Assembly: GCA_963922205.1 (NCBI GenBank)
Contig: CAWUHX010000080.1
Span: forward strand, 256,814 to 320,813
Length of the DNA stretch: 64,000 bases
Source: Romanomermis culicivorax
Lineage: Eukaryota; Nematoda; Enoplea; Mermithida; Mermithidae
Reading direction: 5' to 3'
Program-made: the position numbers and the translations under genes
Notes under the pieces: generated by a model
The model's database searches: none
The model's input: only the letters and a program-made list of their open reading frames with translations
Told to the model about the DNA's origin: nothing
Shown here: positions 40,346 through 53,685 of the stretch, one piece after another
Layout of the letters: each line of letters opens with the position of its first letter
How positions within the stretch are numbered: position 1 is the first letter of the stretch

Positions 40346-42172
40346 AAGATGTAATTTGAGTCTTAGGTGATGATTGGAGTATTACCTTCTCACCTGCGGC
40401 TCTTGTTTGAGGGTTGTGTCTGTGTGTCACTGGTGCCTGGGACACATCAGTAGACATACTCACTCAACCTGAGATGCACTCTGTCTGTGATACTGATCAA
40501 GTTGTCTGCAAGGGTAGCGGCACTGATGGATCAGCATGTAACTACCTTATAAGCTTTAAGTGCAGGTTTGAACGGGTTTACGCTCAGCCTCAGCTGGGTT
40601 GGTTGTTCAACATACACTACCGTTAGGCATTTGCAGTTGGTAATGCCTTTGTCTGGCAACTGCAAGGGTTGACAACCTTCCTGTAAATTTCTTATCTAAA
40701 TTCTCACATTTCTTTCTCATCTATGCTCTTCTTTAGTGTCCCCACCAGAATAATTCCTCAGGAATTATGGCACAGCCACCGGTTGGGCCTAAAGTGTAAA
40801 AGGCCTCTCTGTAATCATTTCTTTACACTCAAACGCCTTCGTTAGCTGGCCTAATAATGTTCGCACTAGAGTTGCTCTTAATCCTGAGTCCGCCTCCCTT
40901 GGTTTGTCCCTATAGCATAATATGCCGCTAGTCCACCTAAGCGAAGGTGTTCGAGTTCGCCTAACACATTACAACTAAGTCTGCCTTAGCCCCTCACTTT
41001 ACACTCATTTATTCGAGACAGACTGTACCCCTGATCTCAAGATGCGTTGAGCCTAGCCTCAATTCATAGGAGGAAGCCTGCATTTCCCCACCTCCATTTA
41101 GGCACAGCTGGGCCAAGGACCCCCATGCCACCCATTTACTGACTGAGTGTGTCAGAATAGCACCTCGGTACCTGGTGCTCTCTATCTCCAACTGGTGACC
41201 TAGGGATCCTCACTTCATCTCAGTGACTTGAATCCCGGCCCCCAGCTGTATATAATACTCCTGCAGAGTTCCAGTTCTGTTCAAGATGGGCACTCCCATT
41301 TTGGGCACCGTTGTAGAATACATGCGAATGTCCTCCTCTCGGGATCCTCCTGTCTAGTCATCACACTTTTCAGAGTTCACAATTGCTCCTAGTGAGTGAG
41401 GCCAATTGCGTAATAGCGCATCCCCTTTGCGTAATCTGGTGTGTAAACTAATTTTGTCCCTATCTATTTACACCCACTAAGTTTACTTTAAGTTGTCCCC
41501 CTTTACTTCTTATTTCTTAAGCTACTCCATGCCCTACTCCTGGTGAGTAGGACTTTGTCGGTTATGAGCCCTCCCATATCCAAGGTTTGTAAACTAGCAC
41601 AACGGACTTGACGTCCAAATAAAATTCCCTTTTGGGCGGTTTTATCCCTATGTCCTCACGTCGTCCTTTCTTTTACGGTTGGGAAACCACCATTTCCTTT
41701 AAATTTCTTCATTTTTTGGTTCAAATAACTGGGTCTAGCCCCATTAATTTCTAAAGTTTGGGTATAATCTTCCCTCTCTTTACACACGGGTTATCCCCTC
41801 TTTAAGTACATAGGTGACCAGATAAATTCCTTTCTGAGTCAACCTATCCTTCCTTCTGGCCATTCTGAGAGCTAAAACTTTGTTCTTTTCTAGCCCCATC
41901 GTTGAGTGGTTGCCAGTTGTTGTAAAGAACAAGAGTTACAGCCTCAAAATGCCATTGCGTAAACGATCTCGTAATTCCCGCACTTCTTTGCCACGCGACT
42001 ACAAAAGTAACACTTACTTCACTTTCACAAAATAGAGACACCTAGATGTTCCTGTCGCCTTAGTACTAAGCTTAAGCAGACAAGTGAGCCCCTCTCTATT
42101 CAGTTTGATTGAATAGCTTCACAGGCAAGATTATCAGTCTTAGCTACCTTACAGGAAGACGAACTCTCAACT

Positions 42173-44514
42173 ATGAAGTCAGAAGTTGATCTACCTTCAC
42201 TGATTGAGAATAAGGTCCAAGCTGCATTTGAGAATGCCCTTGGACCGCTCAACCAAAAGCTGGAGGCTATGAATGGCAGAAGGCACCCTCCTGTGTCCAG
42301 CTTCATGGCCCCTCCTGTCTTTTCAGGTGCTTTTGGTGAGTCCATAATGGATTTTATATCTCACTTGACCCGCTGCTTTACACTTCAAGGGGTAACAGAA
42401 GTGGATCATGCATATAAAATTGCATTCTTGGAGTCCTGCCTAACAGGTCCTGCGCTCGCATCCTACCAGGACTTTAGCAGTGGTACTCCGCAGCCTACCC
42501 GCTAAGAAGAGTTCACGGCTTTTCTAAGGAGAGACTTTCCAGTAGGGCGTGACTCAGATCTGCATCAGCAGTTGATCCAAGATCATCTGCAAAAGCTGAC
42601 TGAGTCGGCGATAGTCTACCTTGAGCACCTTAAGAGACTGTCCAGGGTGGCTTATCCCGATCTCGCAACTGATGTTAGGGATTCAATTGTAAAACCTATC
42701 TTTCTTAGAGGGTTGAGCCCAGTCCTTCAAGAATGTATTGAGTTCAGGGAGTTCACAACTCTTGAAGAGACTCTTAAAGCAGCTTGTTATGCAGAATCAC
42801 AAATTTTTCGGGATGAGATTAGGTATACTGCCCCATCTAATGCTGTTTTCTCTTCAGAACAAAAGACTGCCGATAACATCAGGTCAATGTCGAATCAAAG
42901 GGGCACCGCTCAACGTCCATTGGCAACGCCGTCCGACGAGATTGGATGTTTACAATCGGAGATGGCCCGGCTCATGGCTCACATTGCCCGACTTACGGCT
43001 CAGCAATGGGTGCCGCCTCCGAGAAATTTGATGCCGTCAATGACACCATCCATGGGCGCCCAAAACGCTGGCGATTGCCCGTCAGGGGCACATTTACAGA
43101 TGTGCTCCTACCATGGACGTTGCACCCAGGACGACGCTAATTGCCGGGCCCAACATCCCGATAGCGCTGGCCCTAGCATTGCCACCGCCACTGGCACCAG
43201 CCCTTGCTATTTTTGTCGAACGAGGGTGCACCCGACTGACCGATGCGACAGACCCTGCCCGCATTGCCCAAAATTACGAGTGCACAGGGCCACGGCCTGC
43301 CCAAATCCAAATTCGACATTGTCTGGTGAGACTAACTTTGGTAATTCTGGTTACTCTCGTCAGGGGGCAAGTGGAAATTTTCGGCGTTATGCTAATCCAA
43401 CTCCTCACAGGACAGGGAACCAATATCGGTCACCCCAACGGCAGAATAATGCCGTAGGGGCTACCGATGGTCTTCTTCACCCAGATCTATTTGATCTGGA
43501 TGATGAAGTTCTGGCTGAACATCTTCGGGATCACTCACGACTGTGTTATCCTGTCTGTGTAATCAGTATTGGGTTTTCAGCTGCCGCAGTGGTCTCGATG
43601 ACTCTGTTGTCAGCTGTGCCGCCGCTGCTGCCGAAATACGCGACGCCAGTCAACGTAAACCCGTCAACGACACCAAAAACGACTGGCGACGTCAGCGCAA
43701 TCGCCTCGTATCGACGGACGGAAGGTACACCAGCGCCCCTGGCAGGTGTTATCGCCCAGGGGAAGCCGCCCGGAATTCCCATGGACTCCACGTTGGAGGT
43801 TGTCCGTCAAATGGAATCGATGAATCTGCTAGGTAAACTACTTTCTTTTTCTGACATTTCAGGTCTGGAGATCAGATATCCTTATAAGTCACCGGCTTTA
43901 ACAATTTCTTGTTTGCAGATTCCTCATCTGTCACCGACGCGATGCCCGCCATTTGGTCAACGGATTTGGCCAAAAAGTATCCGCACCTCCCATGGGCGCT
44001 ACTCAATGAGCTGTTCGAGGTTGAGGCCCTTATGGCCGCCGATGTGGTGCTATCTGCGCCAGCAGCATTGCGGATATTGGGACCAGACGTTGCTCAATGA
44101 GCACTCGAGATTATCCCCGACGGAACAATTCTCGTCACTCCGGTGGACAAGATCCTGTTGGATGGTGAACCATCATCGCCAGCAGTGGACGCTGTCCGCG
44201 GCCCTCTGGAGGAAGCCAGTTGCAACATGCGGCCTACAGCAGTTGTTGCCACATCACCGACAACAACGACAACGGGAGCCCAAACACTGGTGGCGATTGC
44301 TCAACAGCAACCGGTCGCCAATGCCTTTGGAGAACTGTTGCACGCCGTCAATGACAAAGTCAGCGTAATCGAGGCGTCACCATTTCCGATGGCAACCCTC
44401 CCGCGGTCCCCAAAGATTGGCATTCCTCGCAAAGTCCGCCCATGCCGAGGCTTGGTCATCGACTTCCCGGGAGAGGACCCGGTATCGTCCCACAACAATG
44501 ACAACGAAGAATGA
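42173..44514 (+). CDS. gag of element P, copy 2
   Basis: Same as 21978-24319, including the in-frame TAA (42503-42505), the two zinc knuckles (about 43200-43290) and the candidate intron (43833-43918). Confidence 0.8.
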
Positions 44515-46015
44515 AGCCGCCCGACGGCTGAAAACAGTAAAATTTGGTGTATATTTACCAGCACCGTTTGTAAATAGTTTGTATATAATAAATTGGGCCT
44601 TTGTGACACTACTGTTCTTAGGAATGAGCTCTGCAATACATGCTACTCAGTACCAATTTTGTGGTCTTTCAGGAAGCAGTCATCCACTTGAGCTACCCCA
44701 AAAAGTTGAATGCAAACCACCAAAATCTTCGTGGAGTCCATGATGCATGAATGTTACAGTATATGTACCTATTTCTGATCCAATCACTACTTTAGCATAC
44801 AAGTGCACTTTGCGAAACTGTAAGGTGTGCACTAACACTGGTTTTTTCGGATCTAGGGGCATTACTGCAGACGTCATAACCACTCAGCATCTAGCACCTG
44901 CGGCATGTATGCTAGCACATCGCACGAAGGTGTTTGGTTTACAAAAGCTCGTGGAAATACATCCTGGCTTTTATAGCACTAACCAAACACTGGAATTGAT
45001 GTACTCATGGTGCTGCAATGACGTGTGCAAGACAGTGACTAACCTCTTCATCGAGGAGGGACAGGTCGCTTTGTGGGATGGCACTACTGCTCTAAGTACC
45101 TTAGGAGATGTAGGTGGATGCAGTCCCACTGCAGGTTAATGCACTACTCTAGACGAGGTAATTGTTTGGCCTGCCACAAACTTTACAGCACAGTGCCATT
45201 ATCGGCCTCAGGGTAAATACACTGGGTCTTTATCAGGGAACCATATCATTATTGATGATTTGCAGGTTGCCCTGAAGATCCCAGGAAACTCTCACGTCTT
45301 TCGCTTGTGTCCTGACCTCCAGTTGAACACAGTGCAAATGGATCAGGGTCTTCTTCTACTCATCCACGGAAGATTTAATTTGACCCAAAAATTTTTCGGA
45401 TTGGCGAAGGACTCCCGTCCTGACTCTGTCAATGCCAAACTGAACTACCTGGCTCAGCAGATCAAAGAGTCAGAAATTGACAGTTTTCGATTCATTTGGC
45501 TTGAGTTGTGTTCTCATGCTCAATGCCACCTTGATCTGACTTGGCAGTTGCTTCGTTTTGACCCTACACTAGGAGCCCGGGCATTCCTGCAAAGAAATGA
45601 TCTGACTGCGGAATTTAGGGGTGAAGCACTGACGATATGGCTATATCAAAAGGTCAACGCCACTTATGTCTACCATTCGTACCGGGTGGGGGACATGTGT
45701 TACAAGTATCTACCCGTACAGGTTGGCGGTACCATTTATTTTGCCACCCCCGGTGGCCTAGATCTCACTAAATTCAGTCCAAAAGTGCCGTGTGACCACC
45801 ACTTCACGGTGATTTTCTGAAATCACTTGGGCTGGTTTACTGAGTCCAGCACGGTCCATGTGAGCCACATTCTGCTTGAACTGTTCTTGAAACAGCGCTT
45901 CAATGTCACTCACTTTGACGCTCCTGCACTCTTTCACGATCAGTTGGTGATGACCCCCTAAAGTTTTGCTTTCTTTAAACAGTACGTTTATAAGACTGAG
46001 CAAATTTAAGCGGTC
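44498..46015 (+). pseudogene. env-like ectodomain of element P, copy 2 (decayed)
   Basis: Same as 24303-25820, with the identical in-frame stops at 44741, 45137, 45818 and 45959. Shared stops mean they were in the source molecule and are not independent errors. Confidence 0.6.
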
Positions 46016-46801
46016 TTGAACCGGTTGGTAAACTATACCGCTATTCTATCCCTACAACCAGCTACTCTGTATCAAGCAGTTGCCGAGGTAGGGACTGACA
46101 TCAAAGCCTCACTGAAAGGTGTTGGTCTGGCAGCAAACCATGTGATTACTGGTCAGCAGCACAACCTCATACAGGGCTTACAGTCTCTTTTGAGCGAACC
46201 AGTGCAGTTGATTTTTAACACACTCATCGCTCTGGCAGTACTGGCAGGTACAGGATTTCTCATCTACGTTAGGATCTCCTATTACCTCAGTTACCGCCTG
46301 CGGAAAAGACAGGTTCAGTTTATTAGCCAATACTCTCCGTTGAACCTCCTCCAGAAAGTTCAGCGTTGGGTAGGTTTTCATTACGTACAGAACCATGTGC
46401 CAACTCAGTTAGATAGGATCATTCTGTGTTTCGTCGTACTAGTTGACCACAAGGAAACTCCTGCTTTCCTTGACACTGGATGCCCATGGACCATCATTAG
46501 TCAACGTCTTCACAAAGCGCTGATTAAAGAGAGTCCGAAGGCGGTGATGGCTTTCCAGCAGCATCACGACTTTAACCCATTGATGAGTATCAATGGGAAA
46601 GCAGTCCATACTCTCCTATCGGGACCCTATGAGATCATGTTGCTTGGAACCCATCAGCCACACACACGAGTGGATATACATCTCCATGTGTGCAAGACTA
46701 TGTCTCCTTTCTGGGCACCAGTTGATCTGATTCTCCGATTGGACTTTCTAGAACAATTCCAGAATATTACATTTGATTACCAACAAATGTCTGTCAGTTG
46801 A
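46016..46801 (+). CDS. env-like anchor plus retropepsin-like domain, copy 2
   Basis: Same as 25821-26606: membrane span near 46260, AFLDTG near 46470. Confidence 0.55.
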   Translation: MNRLVNYTAILSLQPATLYQAVAEVGTDIKASLKGVGLAANHVITGQQHNLIQGLQSLLSEPVQLIFNTLIALAVLAGTGFLIYVRISYYLSYRLRKRQVQFISQYSPLNLLQKVQRWVGFHYVQNHVPTQLDRIILCFVVLVDHKETPAFLDTGCPWTIISQRLHKALIKESPKAVMAFQQHHDFNPLMSINGKAVHTLLSGPYEIMLLGTHQPHTRVDIHLHVCKTMSPFWAPVDLILRLDFLEQFQNITFDYQQMSVS

Positions 46802-46859
46802 ATGTGGTAGAACTGCCACTTCTTCTGACAACGGCTGAAATTGATCAGGTCGATCCCTG

Positions 46860-47354
46860 GTGGGAGAACACACGTTCACTATCAAGGGCCTCGTACAGGT
46901 CTGGTCTCCATTAAGATCAAGGACTTCTTCCATTTCTCGGCCACCCTCGCGAGCTTCCTCAGTTGCCTCATCACGTGGGTCAGCCAGAGGTAATCAGACC
47001 TCTTCTAGACGAGCCAGTGGACATTTTATGGCCAGGTCAGGGTCAAACTGTCCTCGACCCCCGCCTGGAAATTCTACAGTTGCACTAGAGAAAGGCCATT
47101 TTCGCGAGCCTAGTGATTCTGATGACCCTGCATCCCCTGTACTAGAGGTGCCACCACTCTCTGATGCTGAGGTCGAATCACTGGGAGCTACTCAGAGCTC
47201 AGGAGAGAGATCAGATCATGTACTTACTGTTCAGGTTCATCCCACTCCTGGGACCAATCCGAAAAAAATCGGTTGGTTATGCTCTGGTAGGATTACTCCG
47301 ACGCACCGGTTTGCCAATACCGAGGTGAACCGATGGGCCAGAGTCGAGTCTTGA
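46860..47354 (+). CDS. Ser/Arg/Pro-rich linker of element P, copy 2
   Basis: Identical to 26665-27159. Confidence 0.4.
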   Translation: MGEHTFTIKGLVQVWSPLRSRTSSISRPPSRASSVASSRGSARGNQTSSRRASGHFMARSGSNCPRPPPGNSTVALEKGHFREPSDSDDPASPVLEVPPLSDAEVESLGATQSSGERSDHVLTVQVHPTPGTNPKKIGWLCSGRITPTHRFANTEVNRWARVES

Positions 47355-47379
47355 TGACTCCCTGCCTGACCCAGGTCAT

Positions 47380-48219
47380 GTGGTGTCAGCGTTCTACCCC
47401 ACTGAGATGAGGAACCCTCATATCAGAGTTTTACTGAACAATTGGGTAGAAGCCAAAGCTCTAATTGATACAGGAGCAGTTTCCTCGCTCCTGGATCACA
47501 AGTTGGCGGTTCAGTTACCGGACTTGGTACTCACAGAGACTAGGGCTCGCCCTATAGCAGCCAATGGGTCTCGGATTCTACTGCTAGGTGCTGCCTATGT
47601 CACAGTGACAGTGGCTGATGTCTCTGAACGGATCCAGGTACAAGTTCAAGAGAACTGTTCGGCTGAACTAGTCTTGGGGACGAACTTCATCGGATGGTTT
47701 GATTGCGTCAGCTTGAACTGGGAGAAATCCTTTCTTCAGTTCAAGGAACTTCGGGTTCCGTGTTAGGGCCTCATTCACAATTGTCCTTCTGCTCGTGGGG
47801 CACTACCCTTGCAGGAGTTGATAGTCCTTGAGCCTCGCTCGCTGACACAATTTACTGCACCTGTACCTTCAATATATGCAACTGTGGCCGAAGTAGCTTT
47901 CTTTCCTAAGCCCCTGTTGAGACTACAACGCAGTGTGTATTTTGCTGGTACTGTGAGCACTGTGACAAATCGTGGCATACCCCTACAGGTAGTCAACCCG
48001 AGTACACACCCAGTGGTTCTCTACCCGCACACGACGATCGGTCATGTGCAGATGCACACTGATTTCTCACAGGGATCGGCGGTCAAGTTTGATACCATTC
48101 TTGACCGAAAGTGGGTTGAAGCGAATGCTGTGATATCTTCTGATATCCCCTTACAGGATAAAACAGCGTTGCTCGATCTACTGGTCGCATTTACTGACCT
48201 CTATGCTATTGATGAATAG
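47380..48219 (+). CDS. Second retropepsin of element P, copy 2
   Basis: Identical to 27185-28024; ALIDTGA near 47460, in-frame TAG at 47764. Confidence 0.75.
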
Positions 48220-48240
48220 GACACAGGTATCACTGACCTC

Positions 48241-49477
48241 TTGCACAATGAGATCAGCACGGGTGATGCTAGCCACCATTTCCCTTACCGCACCGCGCCC
48301 AAGGAAAAAAGGATCTCATCATACAAGAAGTCAAAGCGCTCCAGGACAAAGGTATTATTCAGCCTAGCACTTCTCCCTGGGCTACTAACACCGTTCTGGT
48401 TCGCAAGAAAAATAGGTCACACTGGATGTGTGTGGACTTTCGTGGTCTTAACGAGGTCAGGAACAAGGATGTTTATCCTCTCCCATTGATTGATGATATC
48501 CTCGACACACTCAAGGGTATGAAATACTTTACTACCCTTGATCAGGCTAACGCCTACTGGTCTATACCTATTGCCGAGGCAGACAAAAAAAAACGGCGTT
48601 TAATACACCTATTGGACTTTACAAGTTCAACTATCTGCCTTTTGGTCTTTGCAACGCACCTGGGACGTTTCAACATCTCATGGATCTGCTTCTCACGGGA
48701 TTGCAGTGGCGCACCACGCTGACCTATCTCGATGACATCTTGGTGTTCGGGAACTCTCACACCCAGATGCTTGAAAGCTTGACGGATGTGTTTACGCATC
48801 TCCGTCAGGGTGGGATGAAGCTCAGACTGAGCAAGTGCAAATTTTCGCACTCTGAGGTAGAATATCTAGGTTACTGTATCTCACAGAACGGACTAGAGCC
48901 GGATAAAGTCAAATTGGCTGCCGTCCAGGATCTACCCATCCCACAGAACGCTAAAGACATCAAGTCTTTTCTTGGTCTTGTGTCTTATTATAGGCGTTTC
49001 ATCCCTGGTTGCGCCTGGCTCAGGGAGCTGCTGACCAAGCTCTTACGGAAGGAAATTACCTTCCTGTGGTCAAAACCTCAGCAAGCAGCGTTCGACGAAC
49101 TCCGAAGGCTGTTGATGAACCGTCCTGTTCTGCCCCATCTGGACTTTACCAAATCCTTCATACTTCAAACTGATGCAAGTATTTCAGGAATAGGAGCAGT
49201 TCTGAGCCGGTTAGATGATAATGGATACGACCATCCCGTTGCATACACCAGTAGAGGGTTAATGGCAGCTGAGAAGAACTACACTATTACCGAGTTAGAG
49301 ACTCTCGCTGTTGTCCATTTCCTTAAGCACTTTCGGCCTTACCTCTTTCAACATGAGGTGGTCCTTCAGACTGATCACACTGCTATTAAGGCTGTGTTGG
49401 AGAAACCAAATCCTTCGGCCTGGATAGCTCAGTGGGGCCTCGCATCAGCTGAATTAAAGCTGACAATTCGGACGTGA
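48241..49477 (+). CDS. RT-RNase H of element P, copy 2 (frameshifted)
   Basis: Identical to 28046-29282, with the same A-run frame breaks (48305-48310, 48585-48593) and YLDD near 48725. Confidence 0.9.
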
Positions 49478-51103
49478 AAAAGTCAGTCTAATGGTAATGC
49501 TGACCCATTATCACGCCTTCCTGATCCTAATTCCCTTGCTGGGGAGAGTATCGATGATACTCCCCTATACAGACCCGAGGGAGAGATTATGATGATCTCC
49601 AATGGTGCTCAGCGCCTGGCGAGAACATTTCAAATGATCTCCGATGGTGCACAGCACCTGGCGAGATCATCCCAAAGGACCACCGATGGTGCGCAGCGCC
49701 TGGCGGGGTCTGAGTCTTATGTAGAGATATCACAGGATGCACAGCACCATGACCTTCTCGCAGCTCAATTTGAGGATCCGGAATTACCCTCCATTCTTAA
49801 GTCACTAAAACCCTACGGTGACCAGAATGATGTTAATGGCTACCACCGGTTGGATAACATCCTTCAGAAGTGGACAGGCGAGTCCAACAAGATTGTTGTT
49901 CCTCGATCAATGGTTACTACCATGATTGAGGCTCACCATGATGACATTCTTGCTGGACATTTTGGTGCAAAACGTACCGCGAGGCTTATAGCCCGCAGGT
50001 ACCACTGGCCTTCCCGCAGTGCGGACGTCGAGTCCTTTTGTCAGCGATGTGATCTTTGCCAATGGAATAAACCCGCGAGACAGAAGACCTGTGCAACTCT
50101 GAAACCGATCTCCATTACAAGACCGTTTCATCGAATGGGTATCGACTGTATGGGACCAATGACCACTAGTGAAAGTGGAAACCATTTTATTGTAGTCTTT
50201 ATCGACTACTTTACCAAATGGGTTGAAGCTTTCGCTACTCGGGACATTACTGCGCAAACTGTAGCTCGACTTTTTGTTACACAAATTGTCTGCAGACATG
50301 GGGCACCGCAGATTCTTCAGTCTGATCGTGGTACTGATTTCATATCCAAACTGATGACTGAAATCACTGCCATTTGTTCAACTAAGAAAATCCACTCGAC
50401 CGCTTATCACCCGATGACAAATGGAGAAGTGGAAAGAGCTAATCAAACGCTAGCTACACGGCTACGTATGTATGTCCACCAAGGTCATAGTGATTGGGAT
50501 GAACACCTACTGTATTCTGTGTTCGCCGTCAACATTAGCATGAATGAGTCCACAGGGTATTCACCCTTTGAGCTCATGTATGGTCGTACCCCGATGCTAC
50601 CTGTTGATGCGGCGCTCTCATTCAACCCTCTGGCCCATATCATAGATGTTTCTACTTATGATATGGAGGTCAAACAGCATTTTACAAATGCCTTGACCTT
50701 GATCCAGAGCCGAATTGAGAGATCACAGGTGGCTCATGCCAGATCTTACAATGGCATGGCATGAGATGTCTCCTACAAAGTTGGGGATCAGGTGCTCAAA
50801 CTGCGTAACACCAGCAAACGTGGTCTGACGCCTAAATTGCTGCCCATTTATGATGGGCCCTACTTTGTCATGAATGTGGCATACCCCAATGTCACTATTC
50901 AGCTTGAGACAGATCAAGAAGATACTGTGCATGTCAATCAGCTTAGACACTACATGTCACCTGCTCAGCCTACTGGAGTAGAGGAGATACCTTCCACTTC
51001 ACAGGTCATCGAGACAGCACCTTTGTTGATTCCATCAACAAACCGAGATTTTACACAAGATCTCATTGACCCACATCATGATGCAGAGGTCTCCGACTCA
51101 TAA
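49478..51103 (+). CDS. Integrase of element P, copy 2
   Basis: Identical to 29283-30908, including the three 42-bp repeats (49592-49717) and the in-frame TGA at 50762. Confidence 0.92.
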
Positions 51104-51574
51104 TCAGGCCGCTCCTCTCTTCTTTACTTACGGACAGGGTCGTCCTTTTTCGAAGGAGGGCTGGGCCCCTCACTGAATACCCACTCCTGCTCCATGCTGG
51201 GACAGCAGTGTAAAGAAGAGAATGAGCAGCGATCAATGCATCCAACTAGGGTATTGCCTCAAATCCCAGGCGCATCCGTGCGATAGCCTATATCTGGCCT
51301 CTAAAATTTTTCTTTTAGTCTCGTTTCAGATTTCACAAATCAATCGATAATTGGCAACTTCACCAATCTGATCAATTGACGTCAGCAACTCCACGCATCT
51401 CCAATTGACGTTAGCAACTCCACGCACCATTGACATAATTCCGCAAGCCAAAATGCACTGAAAAACCACTGGACCATTGACCACCTGCCATCACCATCAC
51501 CTGAACGTTTGACCTCCACTGACATGCTGCATACCAACACAAGGACAAGGACCCCCTTTTTCGAAGGACTGGCG

Positions 51575-52684
51575 TGTCAGGTGCCGATGAATTTCGTTGA
51601 AAGTCACGTGATTCACATCACAATTTTTTGTTATGTTTTTCCTTACCTTTTGTGTTACAGTAATTCACATCAATTTTGCGTTTCATTTTTATAATTTTTA
51701 CATGCAATTTATGTGTGTACTTTTTATGTTTCGTTTCTGTTTCTGTTTGCGCACTTTTATTTCTGTTTCGATTTATTTTTTTGTTATACATGTAGACTAC
51801 GGTATGTGCCCGCTAGTCAAGAATTTCTATTAGAGATATGCTCTCCGAGCTCATCGCTGTGATTGGAGCACAACGAGCACCTCTTATCAGTAAAAACTAG
51901 CGACATTTCACAACGTGAAAGGACTAGTTTGAAATTCTCACTAGTGATGTTCCTATGTTGAGCATGGAGAGAGAAAACTCGCCCCAATGCTTAACGTTGT
52001 GAACTGGAAAATGTCTATGTGACCATAGGCATCTTCTGCAACAATTTCCGCTGCAGAAGTTAGCTTGGGGGAATGTTAACTCCGCCCAAGGCATACTGTA
52101 GTTTATGGAGCCCTTTAAAAGTGCATGTTTTGTTAGTTTGTCACTCATTATTGGGCCTAACTGGTGAAGCATCTTTTTAGCCTTGCATCTTGCGTTTTGC
52201 CGTTCGTCATTATTATTATATTGTTATATTGTCAACTGCGTTCGCCGCTCGTCCAATAAATTTGCATACACTCGCCTCCGGCCTTTATATATATTACCAG
52301 CTACAGTAGACCGACTGTAGGAGCTCAACCCCCCAAGGCCGTTAATCGAGAACCCCGTCCCCCTCATCAAGGAAATGTTTGATATCACCGCCTGCCGATC
52401 TGCAGCTGCATTACCCCACGCTGAATTGCTCGGATTCCCGTACCTGTTCATCGCTGTCAGTAGGACACCACGCTTTGACCCCCAGAACCCCTCGCCCAGC
52501 GCCGAGTACTTTGAGAAGAGGATTTAGTGAGTCTTCTCAGGGGTTGTTATTGTTGAGGGTATATTTGTGGGAGTCTCCCCTTAGCTAGTTTCCCTCGGAA
52601 GTACCCTCAGTTGAGAAAGCCCTCAGACCCTTAAGGTCAGGGCCAATAAGGGGATTTAGGTTAACAATTGGGTCCCCTACAGTA
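51575..52684 (+). repeat. 3' LTR of element P, copy 2
   Basis: Identical to 31380-32489 and abutted by the element M LTR in the same way. Confidence 0.85.
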
Positions 52685-53277
52685 TGTTATATGTTGTTTT
52701 GGGTCGGGGCGGAGATGATGCGGCGTGAGCAGGATTGGGATTCCGAGGTTGCGTCCTTAATGTACGTGCGTCCCATGCCCACGTTTACCCGATAACCTAA
52801 TTACTAGTACTTGAACCCCGACGATGATTAACCCAACAATTAAAGAAAGCTTAGTTTCTTTAGTTGTCTCCCTTATTTCTCAATACTAAGAGGCGAAGGA
52901 GCTTTCCTACCTATTTATTATTATACGATAAAAGTACGAAAAAACTTACGTGACAAAACGCGACGGGCGAGGCGAAGAGAAAAGAATAACAATAAATCGA
53001 CTCCCACGCACGGGCGAGAAAAGACGAGAAGACGTGGTGGGAGGCTGCTAATATGTACTAGTGGTGGCCGGCGGGGCGCACAACTAGTAAGAAAAAAAAA
53101 GGCACACAAAAAATACGTTAATCAATAAGTGAAGAGAGAGACCAGGGCACGCGTACTGACGTGGGCTACAGTAAGATGGCCACTGGTGGTCCGCGTTGCT
53201 CTCCCCACTTGCCACCTGCGGGCCTGTGACGTATTTTGACAAAACAATGAAAAATCGGCGGAAAACACACTACAACA
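52685..53277 (-). repeat. 3' LTR of element M, copy 2
   Basis: Identical to 32490-33082; polypurine tract at 53278-53293. Confidence 0.8.
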
Positions 53278-53685
53278 CCCCTCCCCCCTTGCAGTAGATC
53301 GCCCTAAGCGATCGTCAAGAAATGCCAAAAATCATGCAAGGGGAAGGGCTCCGCCACTACAGGCCGTCACCGGGGTTGCCGAAGAATTCTTTGGCGTCAC
53401 ACAGCGGGGCCGGCGGAGTTGTTGGGGTAGTTTGAGCCGATGTTTGGGGCGGCGACCATAAGCCCAGCGGGGAAGTGTACGGACAAAACGGGGCAAGTGG
53501 GGGCGTATAGCGGGCCACCGGCGGTCAACTTACTGTGTGTTTGCAGCGTCGGCTGCACGTGCGCTGGAAACTAGTACAAAAGTATAAAGCAAAATGAGAT
53601 TAGAAATAAAACAACCAGATGAAAAATGAGGTTAAGACACACAAAAACGAAGAAAAAACAGTGTTACTGTACAAAAAGCTCTTGT